NCBI GenBank assembly: GCA_016743235.1
Contig: VRZD01000016.1
Coordinates: 79,430-143,429, forward strand
Reading direction: 5' to 3'
DNA from: Pantanalinema sp. GBBB05
GTDB taxonomy: Bacteria; Cyanobacteriota; Cyanobacteriia; Leptolyngbyales; Leptolyngbyaceae
DNA: 64,000 nucleotides
In this document: positions 8,775-17,889 of the stretch, one piece after another
Position numbering within the stretch: the first letter of the stretch is position 1
How the letters are laid out: the number at the start of each line of letters is the position of its first letter
Program-made: the position numbers and the translations under genes
The notes under the pieces: generated by a model
Told to the model about the DNA's origin: nothing
Seen by the model: only the letters and a program-made list of their open reading frames with translations
Database searches by the model: none

Positions 8775-9575
8775 ATGCTGACCAGTTTACAAAATCCACT
8801 AGTTAAACAGCTTCGCAAGTTACATCGGGCAAAAGAGCGGCGAGAACAACAAGTTTTTTTGTTAGAAGGGACTCATTTACTGGAAGCCGCTTGCACCGCG
8901 CAACGTCAGTTAATCACGCTCTGCTATACACCCGCTTGGCAAGCTCGCTATCCTGATTTATGGCAGCGGGCTAGCCAATCAGCCCATCGGAGTGAAGTTG
9001 TCAGTCCCGAAGTGCTACGGGCGATCGCTACAACTGTAGAGCCAGATGGGGTAGTCGCCACGATTGACCGGACAGCCATGCCAAGCCCAACGTTCCGCAG
9101 TCTGGGGTTAGGATTGGAAACGATTCAAGATCCAGGTAATCTAGGAACCATGATTCGGACTGCTGCCGCTGTAGGTGCAGATGGTCTATTACTCAGTGCA
9201 GATAGTGTCGATCCTGACCATCCTAAGGTGCTACGCGCCTCTGCCGGACATTGGTTTGATCTCCCGATCGCGGTTAGCTCTGATCTCTGTTCCAGCCTCA
9301 GTCAGTATCAGCAACAAGGAATGCAGATTGTAGCAACCCTACCAACTGCAAGCCTGACGTATTGGGAGATTGACTGGCGTCAGCCGACATTGATCCTGTT
9401 AGGCAATGAAGGGGCTGGACTATCGCAAGCCGTGACAGAGCTGGCGGACTATCAAGTGACTATTCCGCTGAGTTCAGGGGTAGAGTCGCTGAATGTAGCG
9501 ATCGCGGCTGCCCTCCTCCTGTATGAAGCGAAACGCCAACGGATGACCCACTCGTGCAGCCAAGGTTCCGGTTAG
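8775..9575 (+). CDS. TrmH/SpoU-family RNA 2'-O-methyltransferase
   Basis: This SPOUT-fold enzyme probably 2'-O-methylates a ribose in rRNA or tRNA using SAM. Residues 1-100 form the N-terminal L30e-like substrate-binding domain (MLTSLQNPLVKQLRKL... FLLEGTHLLEAA). The catalytic SpoU domain has all three motifs: QDPGNLGTMIRTA (motif 1), LLGNEGAGLS (motif 2) and IPLSSGVESLNVAIAAALLLYE (motif 3). The family includes RlmB-like and thiostrepton-resistance-type enzymes, and the target nucleotide cannot be chosen from this sequence. It lies between tRNA-Leu and a small gene on the other strand. Confidence 0.93.
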   Translation: MLTSLQNPLVKQLRKLHRAKERREQQVFLLEGTHLLEAACTAQRQLITLCYTPAWQARYPDLWQRASQSAHRSEVVSPEVLRAIATTVEPDGVVATIDRTAMPSPTFRSLGLGLETIQDPGNLGTMIRTAAAVGADGLLLSADSVDPDHPKVLRASAGHWFDLPIAVSSDLCSSLSQYQQQGMQIVATLPTASLTYWEIDWRQPTLILLGNEGAGLSQAVTELADYQVTIPLSSGVESLNVAIAAALLLYEAKRQRMTHSCSQGSG

Positions 9576-9580
9576 TTCCG

Positions 9581-9841
9581 CTAAAGCTGCTGATTCTTGG
9601 GTGTTTTAGCCGCTTGACTTGCCTGAATAAATTGTTCAATATCAGCTACAGCTTGTTCAAAACTCCCTAGATCAAATTGAGCTGATGAACTACTAGCAGA
9701 TTCAGTACGTTTTACCGGAGCCGCTCGAGGTGGTACTACTGGCTGACTGTCAGCAGACTGGAGCGTTTGTTGTAGCTGGTCAAGCGACTCAATAAACGCT
9801 TCGGCGGCGGCATGACGCAAGTTTCGCTGCTGCTGATTCAT
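9581..9841 (-). CDS. Small hypothetical protein
   Basis: The 86-residue polar protein begins MNQQQRNLRHAAAEAF. It has an N-terminal helix, a Ser/Pro-rich linker near residues 35-55, and a second helix (DLGSFEQAVADIEQFIQASQ). No known domain is recognised. The ATG at 9841 has GGAG 11-14 bases upstream and is preferred over an upstream TTG at 9865. It ends five bases from the convergent RNA methyltransferase gene. Confidence 0.6.
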   Translation of the reverse strand: MNQQQRNLRHAAAEAFIESLDQLQQTLQSADSQPVVPPRAAPVKRTESASSSSAQFDLGSFEQAVADIEQFIQASQAAKTPKNQQL

Positions 9842-10242
9842 GGCATCTAACTCCAAATGCTCCAAAATGAAGGTTCAGAAATCTCACACGGCTGGCTTAT
9901 TTCAGATCCTGGAGGCTTCACTACAGCTAATGGTTTGCCCTCTGTCCCCCAACATGATTGCAGGTAGTTTTTAGCTGAAAAGTCCCTCTGGTCAGGAATC
10001 TGCTTGAAATCACCCCAAGTTGCTCAAATCGGTTTCTACACTCAAGATGCCCAATCTTATCCAGAATTATTTCAAAAGTCTTCCGGGTAACTGGTTGGAT
10101 CCGCTCAGATCTCTATTCCCCATGTCCGTAGTTTCTAGCTTGACCTGGAGTTTCATTGAGAAAATAACTTGCATAACTGAGAAGATTGTCTGATCAATCA
10201 CCTACGATCGAAAATAGGTGAGGAACGCGCCAGGAGAATGCT
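9842..10242. other. Intergenic region upstream of lpdA
   Basis: About 400 bases lie between the small minus-strand gene and lpdA. The only structure noted is a short hairpin, CACCTA at 10199-10204 with TAGGTG at 10215-10220, just before the lpdA ribosome-binding site. No ORF or RNA gene is recognised. Confidence 0.4.
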
Positions 10243-11676
10243 GTGAGTCAATCATTTGATTACGATTTGCTGATTATTGGGGCCGGTGTCGGTGGACATG
10301 GAGCGGCACTCCACGCTGTTAGCTGTGGGTTAAAGACAGCCATTGTGGAAGCGGGTGATATGGGTGGCACTTGTGTCAATCGCGGCTGTATCCCCTCTAA
10401 AGCCTTACTAGCGGCTTCAGGACGAGTACGCGAACTACGGGATGCCCACCATCTCAAATCACTGGGCATCCAACTGAGTGAAGTGACCTTTGACCGTCAA
10501 GCGATCGCAGAGCATGCCAATGCGATCGTCACCAAGCAGCGTGATGGTTTGGTCAATAGCCTCAAACGTCTTGGTGTGGATATTATCCAGGGATGGGGGA
10601 AGGTAGCTGGTGAACAGAAAGTTACAGTTGCCACTTCAGCCGGAGAAAAAATCATTACGGCAAAAGACATTATTCTGGCTACGGGCTCCATCCCCTTTGT
10701 CCCTCCTGGCATTGAAATTGATGGCAAGACGGTCTTCACCAGTGACGATGCCGTACGGCTAGAATCTCTACCTCAATGGATTGCCATTATTGGCAGTGGC
10801 TATATTGGCTTAGAGTTTGCTGATGTCTACTCGGCTCTCGGGAGTGAAATCACCTTAATTGAAGCCTTGGATCAACTCATGCCAGGGTTTGATCCCCGGA
10901 TTGCCGATCTGGCAAAACGGGTGCTAATTACGCCTCGGGATATTGAAACCAAGGTCGGCATGTTAGCCAAGCGGGTGGTGCCTGGATCTCCAGTCGTGAT
11001 TGAACTAGCAGATGCCAGAACGCGAGAAGTCGTCGAGGTATTGGAGGTTGATGCCTGCCTGGTAGCAACTGGACGAGTCCCATTAACCAAAGACTTAGGA
11101 CTGGAGTCCGTTGGCATTGAACTCGATCGCCGTGGCTTTATCCCTGTCGATGACTACCTGGGGGTAAGCCAGAACGGGAAAACAGTCCCTCATCTCTGGG
11201 CGATTGGAGATGCTACAGGCAAAATGATGCTGGCTCACGCGGCTTCTGCCCAAGGGATTGCCGTGGTTGAAACGATCGCCGGACGCCCCCGTACCGTCGA
11301 TTACCACAGCATTCCGGCGGCTGCCTTTACCCACCCCGAGATTGGCTTTGTGGGGATGACAGAACCAGCTGCCAAAGAAAAAGGGCAAGCAGAAGGCTTT
11401 GAGGTCGCTGCCGTGCAGACTTACTTCAAAGGCAATGCCAAGGCGATCGCGGAAGGTGAAACTGACGGAATTGCCAAAGTGATTTATCGGAAAGACACGG
11501 GGGAAGTGCTAGGAGTGCATATATTTGGACTCCACGCCTCTGATTTGATTCATGAAGCGGCAAGCGCGATCGCCCAACGTCAGTCCATCCAGGATCTAGC
11601 CTTCCTGGTACATGCCCATCCTACCCTGGCAGAAATCTTGGATGAAGCCTATAAACGGGCATTATCTCCCCATTAA
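10243..11676 (+). CDS. lpdA: Dihydrolipoyl dehydrogenase (E3)
   Basis: This FAD flavoprotein reoxidises dihydrolipoamide with NAD+ in the pyruvate dehydrogenase and glycine cleavage complexes. The FAD-binding GAGVGGHGAA is at 13-22. The redox-active disulfide is C44-VNRG-C49. The NAD-binding GSGYIGLEFADVY is near residue 184, FAD motif II is WAIGDATGKMMLAH, and the C-terminal active-site HAHPTLAE supplies the catalytic His of the partner subunit. The 477-residue length is normal. The GTG start has AGGAG six bases upstream. trpC follows in the same direction. Confidence 0.97.
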   Translation: MSQSFDYDLLIIGAGVGGHGAALHAVSCGLKTAIVEAGDMGGTCVNRGCIPSKALLAASGRVRELRDAHHLKSLGIQLSEVTFDRQAIAEHANAIVTKQRDGLVNSLKRLGVDIIQGWGKVAGEQKVTVATSAGEKIITAKDIILATGSIPFVPPGIEIDGKTVFTSDDAVRLESLPQWIAIIGSGYIGLEFADVYSALGSEITLIEALDQLMPGFDPRIADLAKRVLITPRDIETKVGMLAKRVVPGSPVVIELADARTREVVEVLEVDACLVATGRVPLTKDLGLESVGIELDRRGFIPVDDYLGVSQNGKTVPHLWAIGDATGKMMLAHAASAQGIAVVETIAGRPRTVDYHSIPAAAFTHPEIGFVGMTEPAAKEKGQAEGFEVAAVQTYFKGNAKAIAEGETDGIAKVIYRKDTGEVLGVHIFGLHASDLIHEAASAIAQRQSIQDLAFLVHAHPTLAEILDEAYKRALSPH

Positions 11677-11714
11677 TCCCTCAGACTGCGTTACGCTATC
11701 AGGTAGTTTGATTT

Positions 11715-11744
11715 AGCAGTCATACCTAGCTGGGTATGGCTGCT
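11715..11744 (+). terminator. Inverted repeat after lpdA (terminator-like, no T run)
   Basis: A 12-bp stem with one G-U pair (AGCAGTCATACC against GGTATGGCTGCT) closes a TAGCTG loop 38 bases after lpdA. There is no T tract, so it may stabilise the lpdA 3' end rather than terminate. Confidence 0.5.
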
Positions 11745-11845
11745 AGCCTGCAAATGGCATTTGATTCAAAATTGCTGATTCCGGGATTAGGCTCCTCACT
11801 ACTGCTCAAGCTTCAGTTCACCGTTCACTGTCCACTGAGTGACTC

Positions 11846-12766
11846 ATGCAAATTCGTCGTCGTCCCCCGAATCCTGTCGTGTCTGTGCAGGAACTGCGAT
11901 ATCAAGTGGCTGTCCCTGATGCGGCGCCCCGTCATATCCTAGAGAAAATCGTCTGGCATAAAGAAGGCGAAGTGGAGCAAATGCGGGAGCGCCAGCCCCT
12001 GTTGGAACTGCAAAAACAGATACGAGATCTACCACCACCCCGCAATTTTTTAGCCGCATTACAAGCGGGCAGAACCCAACCAGCTGTAATTGCCGAAGTG
12101 AAGAAGGCATCTCCCAGTAAAGGAGTCATTCGGGAAGATTTTGATCCGGTGGCGATCGCGCAAGCCTATGATCGGGGGGGAGCCTCTTGTCTATCAGTAC
12201 TCACCGATACCGAATTTTTCCAGGGTAGCTTTGAAAATCTGTCGCGGATTCGTACCGTTACCGATCTGCCCTTACTCTGCAAGGACTTTATCCTCTATCC
12301 GTATCAGATGTATCTGGCACGAACCCATGGAGCAGATGCGGTTCTGCTGATTGCGGCAATTTTATCTGATAAGGACTTGCAGTATTTCATCAAAATTGCC
12401 AATGGTCTGGGCATCACCCCCTTAATCGAAGTGCATACTTTGGAGGAGTTTGATCGGGTGTTGGCATTGCAAGATGTCAAGCTGGTAGGCATTAACAACC
12501 GAAATCTAGAAGATTTCTCAGTTGACTTAGAAACCACCTGCCGCTTGTTAACCGAACGCCGAGACCAGATCCAAGCTCGGGGAATTACGATCGTGAGCGA
12601 ATCTGGATTATTCACGGCTGCCGATCTAGAGCAGGTCGCTAGTGCAGGTGCCCAAGCTGTCCTGATCGGTGAATCATTAGTCAAACAACCTGATCCAGGT
12701 CTAGCATTAACCCAATTATTCACTGCAACACCAGCGGCGGCTGTAGAAACAGACAATTCTCCATAG
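11846..12766 (+). CDS. trpC: Indole-3-glycerol-phosphate synthase
   Basis: TrpC closes the indole ring of indole-3-glycerol phosphate from CdRP in tryptophan synthesis. The (beta/alpha)8 barrel motifs are complete: VIAEVKKASPSKG (strand 1, catalytic Lys), FDPVAIAQAYDRGGASCLSVLTD, LLCKDFILYPYQ (catalytic Lys), LIEVHTLEEFDRV, VGINNRNLEDFSVD, VSESGLFT and AVLIGESLVK. The 306-residue protein has about 35 residues before the barrel, common in cyanobacteria. No leader peptide or attenuator is visible upstream. Confidence 0.97.
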   Translation: MQIRRRPPNPVVSVQELRYQVAVPDAAPRHILEKIVWHKEGEVEQMRERQPLLELQKQIRDLPPPRNFLAALQAGRTQPAVIAEVKKASPSKGVIREDFDPVAIAQAYDRGGASCLSVLTDTEFFQGSFENLSRIRTVTDLPLLCKDFILYPYQMYLARTHGADAVLLIAAILSDKDLQYFIKIANGLGITPLIEVHTLEEFDRVLALQDVKLVGINNRNLEDFSVDLETTCRLLTERRDQIQARGITIVSESGLFTAADLEQVASAGAQAVLIGESLVKQPDPGLALTQLFTATPAAAVETDNSP

Positions 12767-12922
12767 GAACTATTTAATGTGGGCTAAGCCCCTAGGCTTT
12801 GAAGATAAATGGGATGGTACAGTGCCATTTCTTGGTGAGCAAAGCCAGTCAGCTGATCGCCCCTGCCAACCCTCTGCAATCTCAATATCATTCTGAGTTC
12901 GACTTAAGGTAGGTCAGTTTTT

Positions 12923-13186
12923 ATGGAACCCATTCCTCTACCCTCTCATATTCATTACGAGTTACTGCTGCAGCTCCTAGAACGCCAAACGATGTCTGGT
13001 GTGGTCCGCAAGTCCGCAATTCAGGAACAAGTGCAGCAATTAATCATTACTCTACGGAAAGCTCTTGCTCAACAGAAACAACTTGAAGAAGCCTGTGAGC
13101 GCCATCATCTGGAGATTGAATACCGCTGGTCGCTGAACAAGGTTGAAGCACCGAATCAGGCGGAACATCAAAATGCTGCATCTTAA
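12923..13186 (+). CDS. Small cyanobacterial protein, probable DUF5340
   Basis: This 87-residue protein starts MEPIPLPSHIHYELLLQLLERQT, the opening I associate with the cyanobacteria-specific DUF5340 family. The middle is an amphipathic helix with alternating Gln/Leu (QVQQLIITLRKALAQQKQLEEACE). It has no signal peptide or membrane segment. The function is unknown. It lies upstream of the long coiled-coil gene on the same strand. Confidence 0.75.
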   Translation: MEPIPLPSHIHYELLLQLLERQTMSGVVRKSAIQEQVQQLIITLRKALAQQKQLEEACERHHLEIEYRWSLNKVEAPNQAEHQNAAS

Positions 13187-13394
13187 AGATTTCTTGAGTT
13201 TGCACCAAGAATCCTGCTCTCCGCGTATAGTCGGAACTTGCAATTTCACGCAGTTTCTCGTACTGTGGTTATCCAAAATTCCAAGTTTTGCTTGGATTGT
13301 TAACTGCCTGAGATAACGTACTTACAGGTGCGATCTCAGATGCGGCGATCGCACCACTTGCAGTAGGTAGCTGCTCACCCTTGGGAGGTTCCTG

Positions 13395-14807
13395 GTGTCT
13401 GAACCGGATATTGTTGCAAATTCCTGTTCTGTCGGGGAAGCGGTCAGTTTTGACCAACTTAGCCTGTTTGATAAAGCGACACACTTCAGCGGACTCTCGA
13501 AACTAAAACAGCGGTTGAACATTCAATCCCCGAGCAGTGGGCGTGAAGTGAACCAGGCAATGCAGGCGATTATCCATCGTTTAGAACAGGAAGCCGCGGC
13601 TGAACTACAACACCACGAACAAGAGTGGGAGCAAAAAAATCATCAGTTGGTGACAGAGCTAGCTCAGGCACAGTCCTTAGCTCAAGAACAAGTTGAGCGG
13701 ATTCAGCATTTGGAGCAAGCCCTCGATCAATCCTTGGAGTCGTTGCATGAACTCCGATTGCAAATGGTCGATCAACGGTTGCTAGAAAACCAGTTAGCCT
13801 CAACTGAGGAAATTGCCAATATTCAACAACAGGCGATCGCTCATTTAAAGCGGCAACTCGCCCAGCAACAACAAATCCTAGAGAGTCAGCAAAATCAAAC
13901 TCAACAACGAGATCAATCCCTTCATGATCTCCTCACTAGCGTTGAAGCACAAGCACAGGCGCAACAGAATAAGCTAGAAGATTTGCGTACCCGAATTGCT
14001 AGCGATCGGGCAGAGGTTCAGGCTCACCAGACCCATCTCGAACACCAACTGGAGGAGTTACAAACCACGTTCGATGCCCAGCAAGAACGCTTAATGGCGC
14101 TAGAGGCAGAGGTGATTGCCGCCCGCACTCAGTCGAGTAGTTTAGAAGTTCAGTTAAACCAATCCCAAGAGCAGGTTCGCAATCTTACCCAGCAACTCCT
14201 CGCCCGCAATGCTGCCGTTCATCAACTGGAAACAGAGCTACACCGTGCCCATGCAGCCCTCCAAGAGCAACAAGCATTAATTGATCATCTGCATCAAGCC
14301 CAAACGACAAAACGAACGAACCGGGAACCGTCCTCCGATCGAGAATTGGCAGCCACTCAACTCAAAGTAGAAGAGCTAGAAGTTCAAGTTTCTCGCCAGA
14401 CCACTGCTCAGGCAATGTTGCAACATGCTTGCCAGGAACTGGAATTAGAGCGCGATCGTAGCCAGGTGCGAGTAGCAGAACTGGAGCAGCAAACGGCTGA
14501 CATGCAAGAGCAAATTCTTAAACAAGTGCAGCAGGCTAGTGAATACGAAGCTGCCGTCCAGCATTGGAAAGACCGTTATTTCAATAATCAGGCTCAGATC
14601 CAAAGACTTAAAGAATTAGTTGAGCAAGCACTGCCGACGGCTTCAGGTGAACTAACCGAACTACTGGCAGCCCTGCAAGCCATTACTCCAGAACCAACTG
14701 AATTAGACCTCCGTCCCCTACCAACCGCGCCTCAGATCAACCGAGGGATCAAAATTGACTTACCTGATTTTCTGGTTCGCCGCAACCGCCATCGCGTCGG
14801 TTCATAG
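13395..14807 (+). CDS. Long coiled-coil protein of unknown function
   Basis: Of 470 residues, about 50-400 form a nearly continuous coiled coil very rich in Gln, Glu, Leu and His (for example LAQAQSLAQEQVERIQHLEQAL). The N-terminal 45 residues and the C-terminal 60 are different: the end holds TPEPTELDLRPLPTAPQINRG and a basic tail VRRNRHRVGS. There is no signal peptide or TM segment. The GTG start follows GGGAGG by six bases, a strong ribosome-binding site. It could be a cytoskeletal or polar scaffold, but nothing in the sequence proves this. Confidence 0.85.
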   Translation: MSEPDIVANSCSVGEAVSFDQLSLFDKATHFSGLSKLKQRLNIQSPSSGREVNQAMQAIIHRLEQEAAAELQHHEQEWEQKNHQLVTELAQAQSLAQEQVERIQHLEQALDQSLESLHELRLQMVDQRLLENQLASTEEIANIQQQAIAHLKRQLAQQQQILESQQNQTQQRDQSLHDLLTSVEAQAQAQQNKLEDLRTRIASDRAEVQAHQTHLEHQLEELQTTFDAQQERLMALEAEVIAARTQSSSLEVQLNQSQEQVRNLTQQLLARNAAVHQLETELHRAHAALQEQQALIDHLHQAQTTKRTNREPSSDRELAATQLKVEELEVQVSRQTTAQAMLQHACQELELERDRSQVRVAELEQQTADMQEQILKQVQQASEYEAAVQHWKDRYFNNQAQIQRLKELVEQALPTASGELTELLAALQAITPEPTELDLRPLPTAPQINRGIKIDLPDFLVRRNRHRVGS

Positions 14808-15202
14808 GACAGAAACCGGAAATTTTTATTCATCTATATACATATATTGTGATAGAGCCAGGATCTGAGGGTATTCTATGGCTAGAACTAATCTGAATCT
14901 TTGATCCAAACTAGTTCTTTCTCAGCCAAATTGTAACGGTTTGCGATCTGTCTAGGGGATGTGAAGCCAAGTCATAGGGCAACTGAATGCGGACCAAGTA
15001 AACCACCCTGGTAAAACCCCGGAACGGTTCGCAAAGAGGTGATAGTGGTAACACTGAAATTTTACAAAATCTCAGAAATTTGTAAAACTTCGACAAAACT
15101 GCCGGAATATATTACCTCAGACTCAGTAGAAGCCCATACATTCGGTGGATGCTTGCCTGTTAAAGAAGAACATCAAACCATATTTTTGGGATGACTTAAA
15201 CC
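14808..15202. other. 395-base intergenic region with several complementary segments
   Basis: No ORF is convincing. A perfect 9-bp AT-rich stem (TTTTACAAA at 15060-15068 with TTTGTAAAA at 15079-15087) and a distant pair, TTTGCGA near 14939 with TCGCAAA near 15028, suggest a folded RNA or leader. It is not a known RNA family that I recognise. Confidence 0.35.
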
Positions 15203-16771
15203 ATGGAAACCTCACCTCTTACTATCAGCGATATTATTGAACGCATGCAGCAGGTTGTTCCACCCGGTTCACCTCCTCCCGAAGACCCGAACGTTTTAGC
15301 CCAGTTACGGCAATTAACTCAAGATTTGATCCAGGCTTATCAGGCAGCTGGACGCTTGCAGGGTGATCCATTTTATGAAGCGTGGACCCGCCCGCTACAC
15401 CTTTACGAAACTGAGGTTCGTCATGAATTACAGGGTAAGGTGGTGCTGGTAACTGGAGGTGAGGGCTGTGTTGGCACGTATTTAATTAATAAACTCATAG
15501 AACTAGGTCCAAAGCGGATTGTTTCCATTGATAAAGCTCGCGGTTCTGGCAGTGAAGTTCGTCAGCCGATCGCTGGTCAAGCGGACAATGTTGTGCTTTA
15601 CGCAGCTGATATTCGGGATTACGACGCTACTCAGCAAATCTTTGAGGCGGAAAAGCCAGAGATTGTGTTTCATGTTGCCGCTCAACGCCATCCGGGTCTA
15701 GCCGAAAAGCAAATTCGGGAAACGGTAACCAGCAATATTTTTGGCACTATTAACATCATTCGCCTCTGTGAGGAATTTGGGGTGCAGCACTGCATCTTCT
15801 CCTCAACTGGCAAAGCCTCCCGTTACTTTACAGCCGAAGTCTATGCAGCTTCTAAGAAGGTAGCAGAATGGTTATTTGCTCAGGCAACTCAACGAGGACA
15901 CGTGCGCTACGGTATGGTGCGCTTCACACATATGCTGGAAAACAGTGCCATGTGCGAGCAAATTAGTGGCAGGGTCGAGCAAGGATTACCGGTTAATATC
16001 CATGCTCCCGATCGCTATGTGGCAGGACAAAATGTGGGTGAAGCCGTCCACCTGTTATTAAACGGCTTGGTGCTCTCTGAGCGCGATCGGTTGAAATTCT
16101 TACTGGTTCGCAACTTGGGTTGGCCCACCGAAAGCCTGGAAGTAGCACTCTACAAAATTATGGAATCTGGGCAAGATTTGCCGATTTACTTCCAGGGAGT
16201 GCAACCTGGTTACGAAGAATCGTTCTTCCTGGGGCAAGTTGATTGGGATGATCAGATCGACATCAATACCTTAATTAATGCCTTAGAAACGGCATACAAC
16301 TCATCGATCAGTTCCTCAGGTGACATGATTGTTGCTGATTTAGTCCCATTCTCCGCTGCCACCCTGGACGCCCAATTACAAACGTTGAAAGCCCTGTGTG
16401 ATGACCTATCTGTGCCTGAACCAGCAATTAAGCAGGGGTTGGCAGAAGTCATTCGGCAAGTTGCCAAAACTAATTTTCTGGAAGCCTCTCCTAAGAAAGC
16501 CCTGCAAATTTTGCGTTGGGGTGTGAATCCAAAACGCTTCCAGCAAGGGGATCTGAAGCTAGAAGCTTACCAGGACATTGTCGAGATTTTGGTTCAAAGT
16601 CTTTGCGATCGCCTGAGCAATGATGTGTTGAAAGACTGTAATGTCTCTACTCAAGATTGTGAAGAATTGCTAGATGTTCTAGCAACGCTGCCCTCGATTC
16701 AATCAGAGGTCGCTCGAATGCGTTCTGGCTTATCCGAGGATGCTAGCGGTCGCGTTGCAGCTACGTTGTAG
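15203..16771 (+). CDS. Extended-SDR nucleotide-sugar epimerase/dehydratase-like protein
   Basis: The central domain is a Rossmann SDR of the polysaccharide-biosynthesis (CapD/RmlB) type. TGGEGCVG at 84-91 binds NAD(P), ADIRDYD near 135-141 contacts the adenine, and the catalytic Y214-AASK218 is intact, so it is probably active. It is flanked by about 75 N-terminal residues and by a C-terminal region of about 150 helical residues without a recognised domain. At 522 residues it is longer than ordinary epimerases. It precedes glucose-1-phosphate cytidylyltransferase by 90 bases, which suggests a shared CDP-sugar or surface-glycan pathway. The exact reaction is not known. Confidence 0.82.
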   Translation: METSPLTISDIIERMQQVVPPGSPPPEDPNVLAQLRQLTQDLIQAYQAAGRLQGDPFYEAWTRPLHLYETEVRHELQGKVVLVTGGEGCVGTYLINKLIELGPKRIVSIDKARGSGSEVRQPIAGQADNVVLYAADIRDYDATQQIFEAEKPEIVFHVAAQRHPGLAEKQIRETVTSNIFGTINIIRLCEEFGVQHCIFSSTGKASRYFTAEVYAASKKVAEWLFAQATQRGHVRYGMVRFTHMLENSAMCEQISGRVEQGLPVNIHAPDRYVAGQNVGEAVHLLLNGLVLSERDRLKFLLVRNLGWPTESLEVALYKIMESGQDLPIYFQGVQPGYEESFFLGQVDWDDQIDINTLINALETAYNSSISSSGDMIVADLVPFSAATLDAQLQTLKALCDDLSVPEPAIKQGLAEVIRQVAKTNFLEASPKKALQILRWGVNPKRFQQGDLKLEAYQDIVEILVQSLCDRLSNDVLKDCNVSTQDCEELLDVLATLPSIQSEVARMRSGLSEDASGRVAATL

Positions 16772-16791
16772 TCCAATAGTCCGATGCTTAA

Positions 16792-16831
16792 GGGAAGAAT
16801 GCATCCTGTTATCCGGTCAATCGTTCTTCCC
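16792..16831 (+). other. Intercistronic hairpin before rfbF
   Basis: A 10-bp stem with one G-U pair (GGGAAGAATG at 16792-16801 with CGTTCTTCCC at 16822-16831) closes a 20-base loop. It lacks a clear T run. It could partly attenuate or process the transcript between the SDR gene and rfbF. Confidence 0.45.
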
Positions 16832-16861
16832 CCTTCATTTAACTCAGTTTGAGGCGCATTC

Positions 16862-17671
16862 ATGAGCAAATCTATTCCGGTGCTGATCCTCTGCGGTGGT
16901 AAGGGTACCCGCCTACGCGAAGAAACAGAATTTCGTCCGAAACCGATCATTCAAGTCGGCGATCGCCCGATTATCTGGCACATCATGAAAACGTACTCGC
17001 ATTACGGGTACAAAAACTTCATGCTATGCCTAGGCTACAAAGGTGAAGTGATTCGGGAGTATTTCTATAACTACGACTGGAATCATAACGACATTGTTCT
17101 AGACTTAGGCAGCAAAGAGGTGAGGAAAGTTGGCAACGGCAACGACGAAGCTGATTGGAAAATTTGGATGATTGATACCGGGCAGGAAACCATGACCGGG
17201 GGACGGTTGAAACGGATGGCTCCCTACTTACGGCAGATGGATAGTGACATATTCATGGCTACTTACGGCGATGGCGTCTGCAACGTCAATATTGACGAGT
17301 TAGTTAAGTTTCATCACAGCCACGGTAAATTGGCTACAGTCACAGCCGTTCGCCCACCGTCTCGTTTTGGTGAACTCGTGATTGAAGATGCCGCCGTTAA
17401 CGTATTCAAAGAGAAGCCTCAAACGAGTGAAGGCTGGATTAATGGTGGCTATTTTGTGATGCACCGCAAGGTACTGGACTTAATTGAAGGTGATGACACC
17501 GTGTTTGAAGCCACCCCTCTCAAAACGTTGGCGGCTTTAGGCGAGCTAGTCGTTTATCAACATAATGGGTTCTGGCAGTGTATGGATACCTACCGCGAGC
17601 TAGAACACCTTAACAAGCTGTGCGCTAACGGTAGGGGAGCCTGGCAGGTTTGGAATCACTTGGATAGGTAA
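16862..17671 (+). CDS. rfbF: Glucose-1-phosphate cytidylyltransferase
   Basis: RfbF makes CDP-glucose from CTP and glucose-1-phosphate, the entry to CDP-dideoxysugars in surface polysaccharides. The nucleotidyltransferase signature LILCGGKGTRLRE is at 8-20, with FRPKPIIQVGDRPIIWHIM after it. IFMATYGDGVCNVNIDEL carries the metal-binding Asp, and INGGYFVMHRKVLDL and GFWQCMDTYREL are typical of this subfamily. The length of 269 is close to the usual 257. The usual partner rfbG (CDP-glucose 4,6-dehydratase) is not adjacent; the SDR gene upstream takes that place. Confidence 0.93.
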   Translation: MSKSIPVLILCGGKGTRLREETEFRPKPIIQVGDRPIIWHIMKTYSHYGYKNFMLCLGYKGEVIREYFYNYDWNHNDIVLDLGSKEVRKVGNGNDEADWKIWMIDTGQETMTGGRLKRMAPYLRQMDSDIFMATYGDGVCNVNIDELVKFHHSHGKLATVTAVRPPSRFGELVIEDAAVNVFKEKPQTSEGWINGGYFVMHRKVLDLIEGDDTVFEATPLKTLAALGELVVYQHNGFWQCMDTYRELEHLNKLCANGRGAWQVWNHLDR

Positions 17672-17889
17672 CATGAAGCAGATTCCACCTCAGACCAGAA
17701 TTCCTTTTCCGTAGCCTAACAGTATACGTTAGTACACCCTATTCCCAGGGCATTCTAAACTCGACCCCTTGTAAGCGAATAAGCTCTAACTAAGAGATAT
17801 CAATTTCCTTAGAAGTCAGAGTAATTCCAAGCAATGGTCGTAGAGTAATGGCAACATGTCACGTCATGCAAATGTCCTGGGAGTAACCA

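Noticed and set aside
12304..12756. 150-codon minus-strand ORF inside trpC
   Set aside because: It is a shadow of the conserved trpC frame, rich in Ser, Arg and Thr as antisense frames are.
14911..15096. 61-codon minus-strand ORF in the gap before the SDR gene
   Set aside because: It has no ribosome-binding site, codon pattern or motif, and overlaps the inverted repeats instead.
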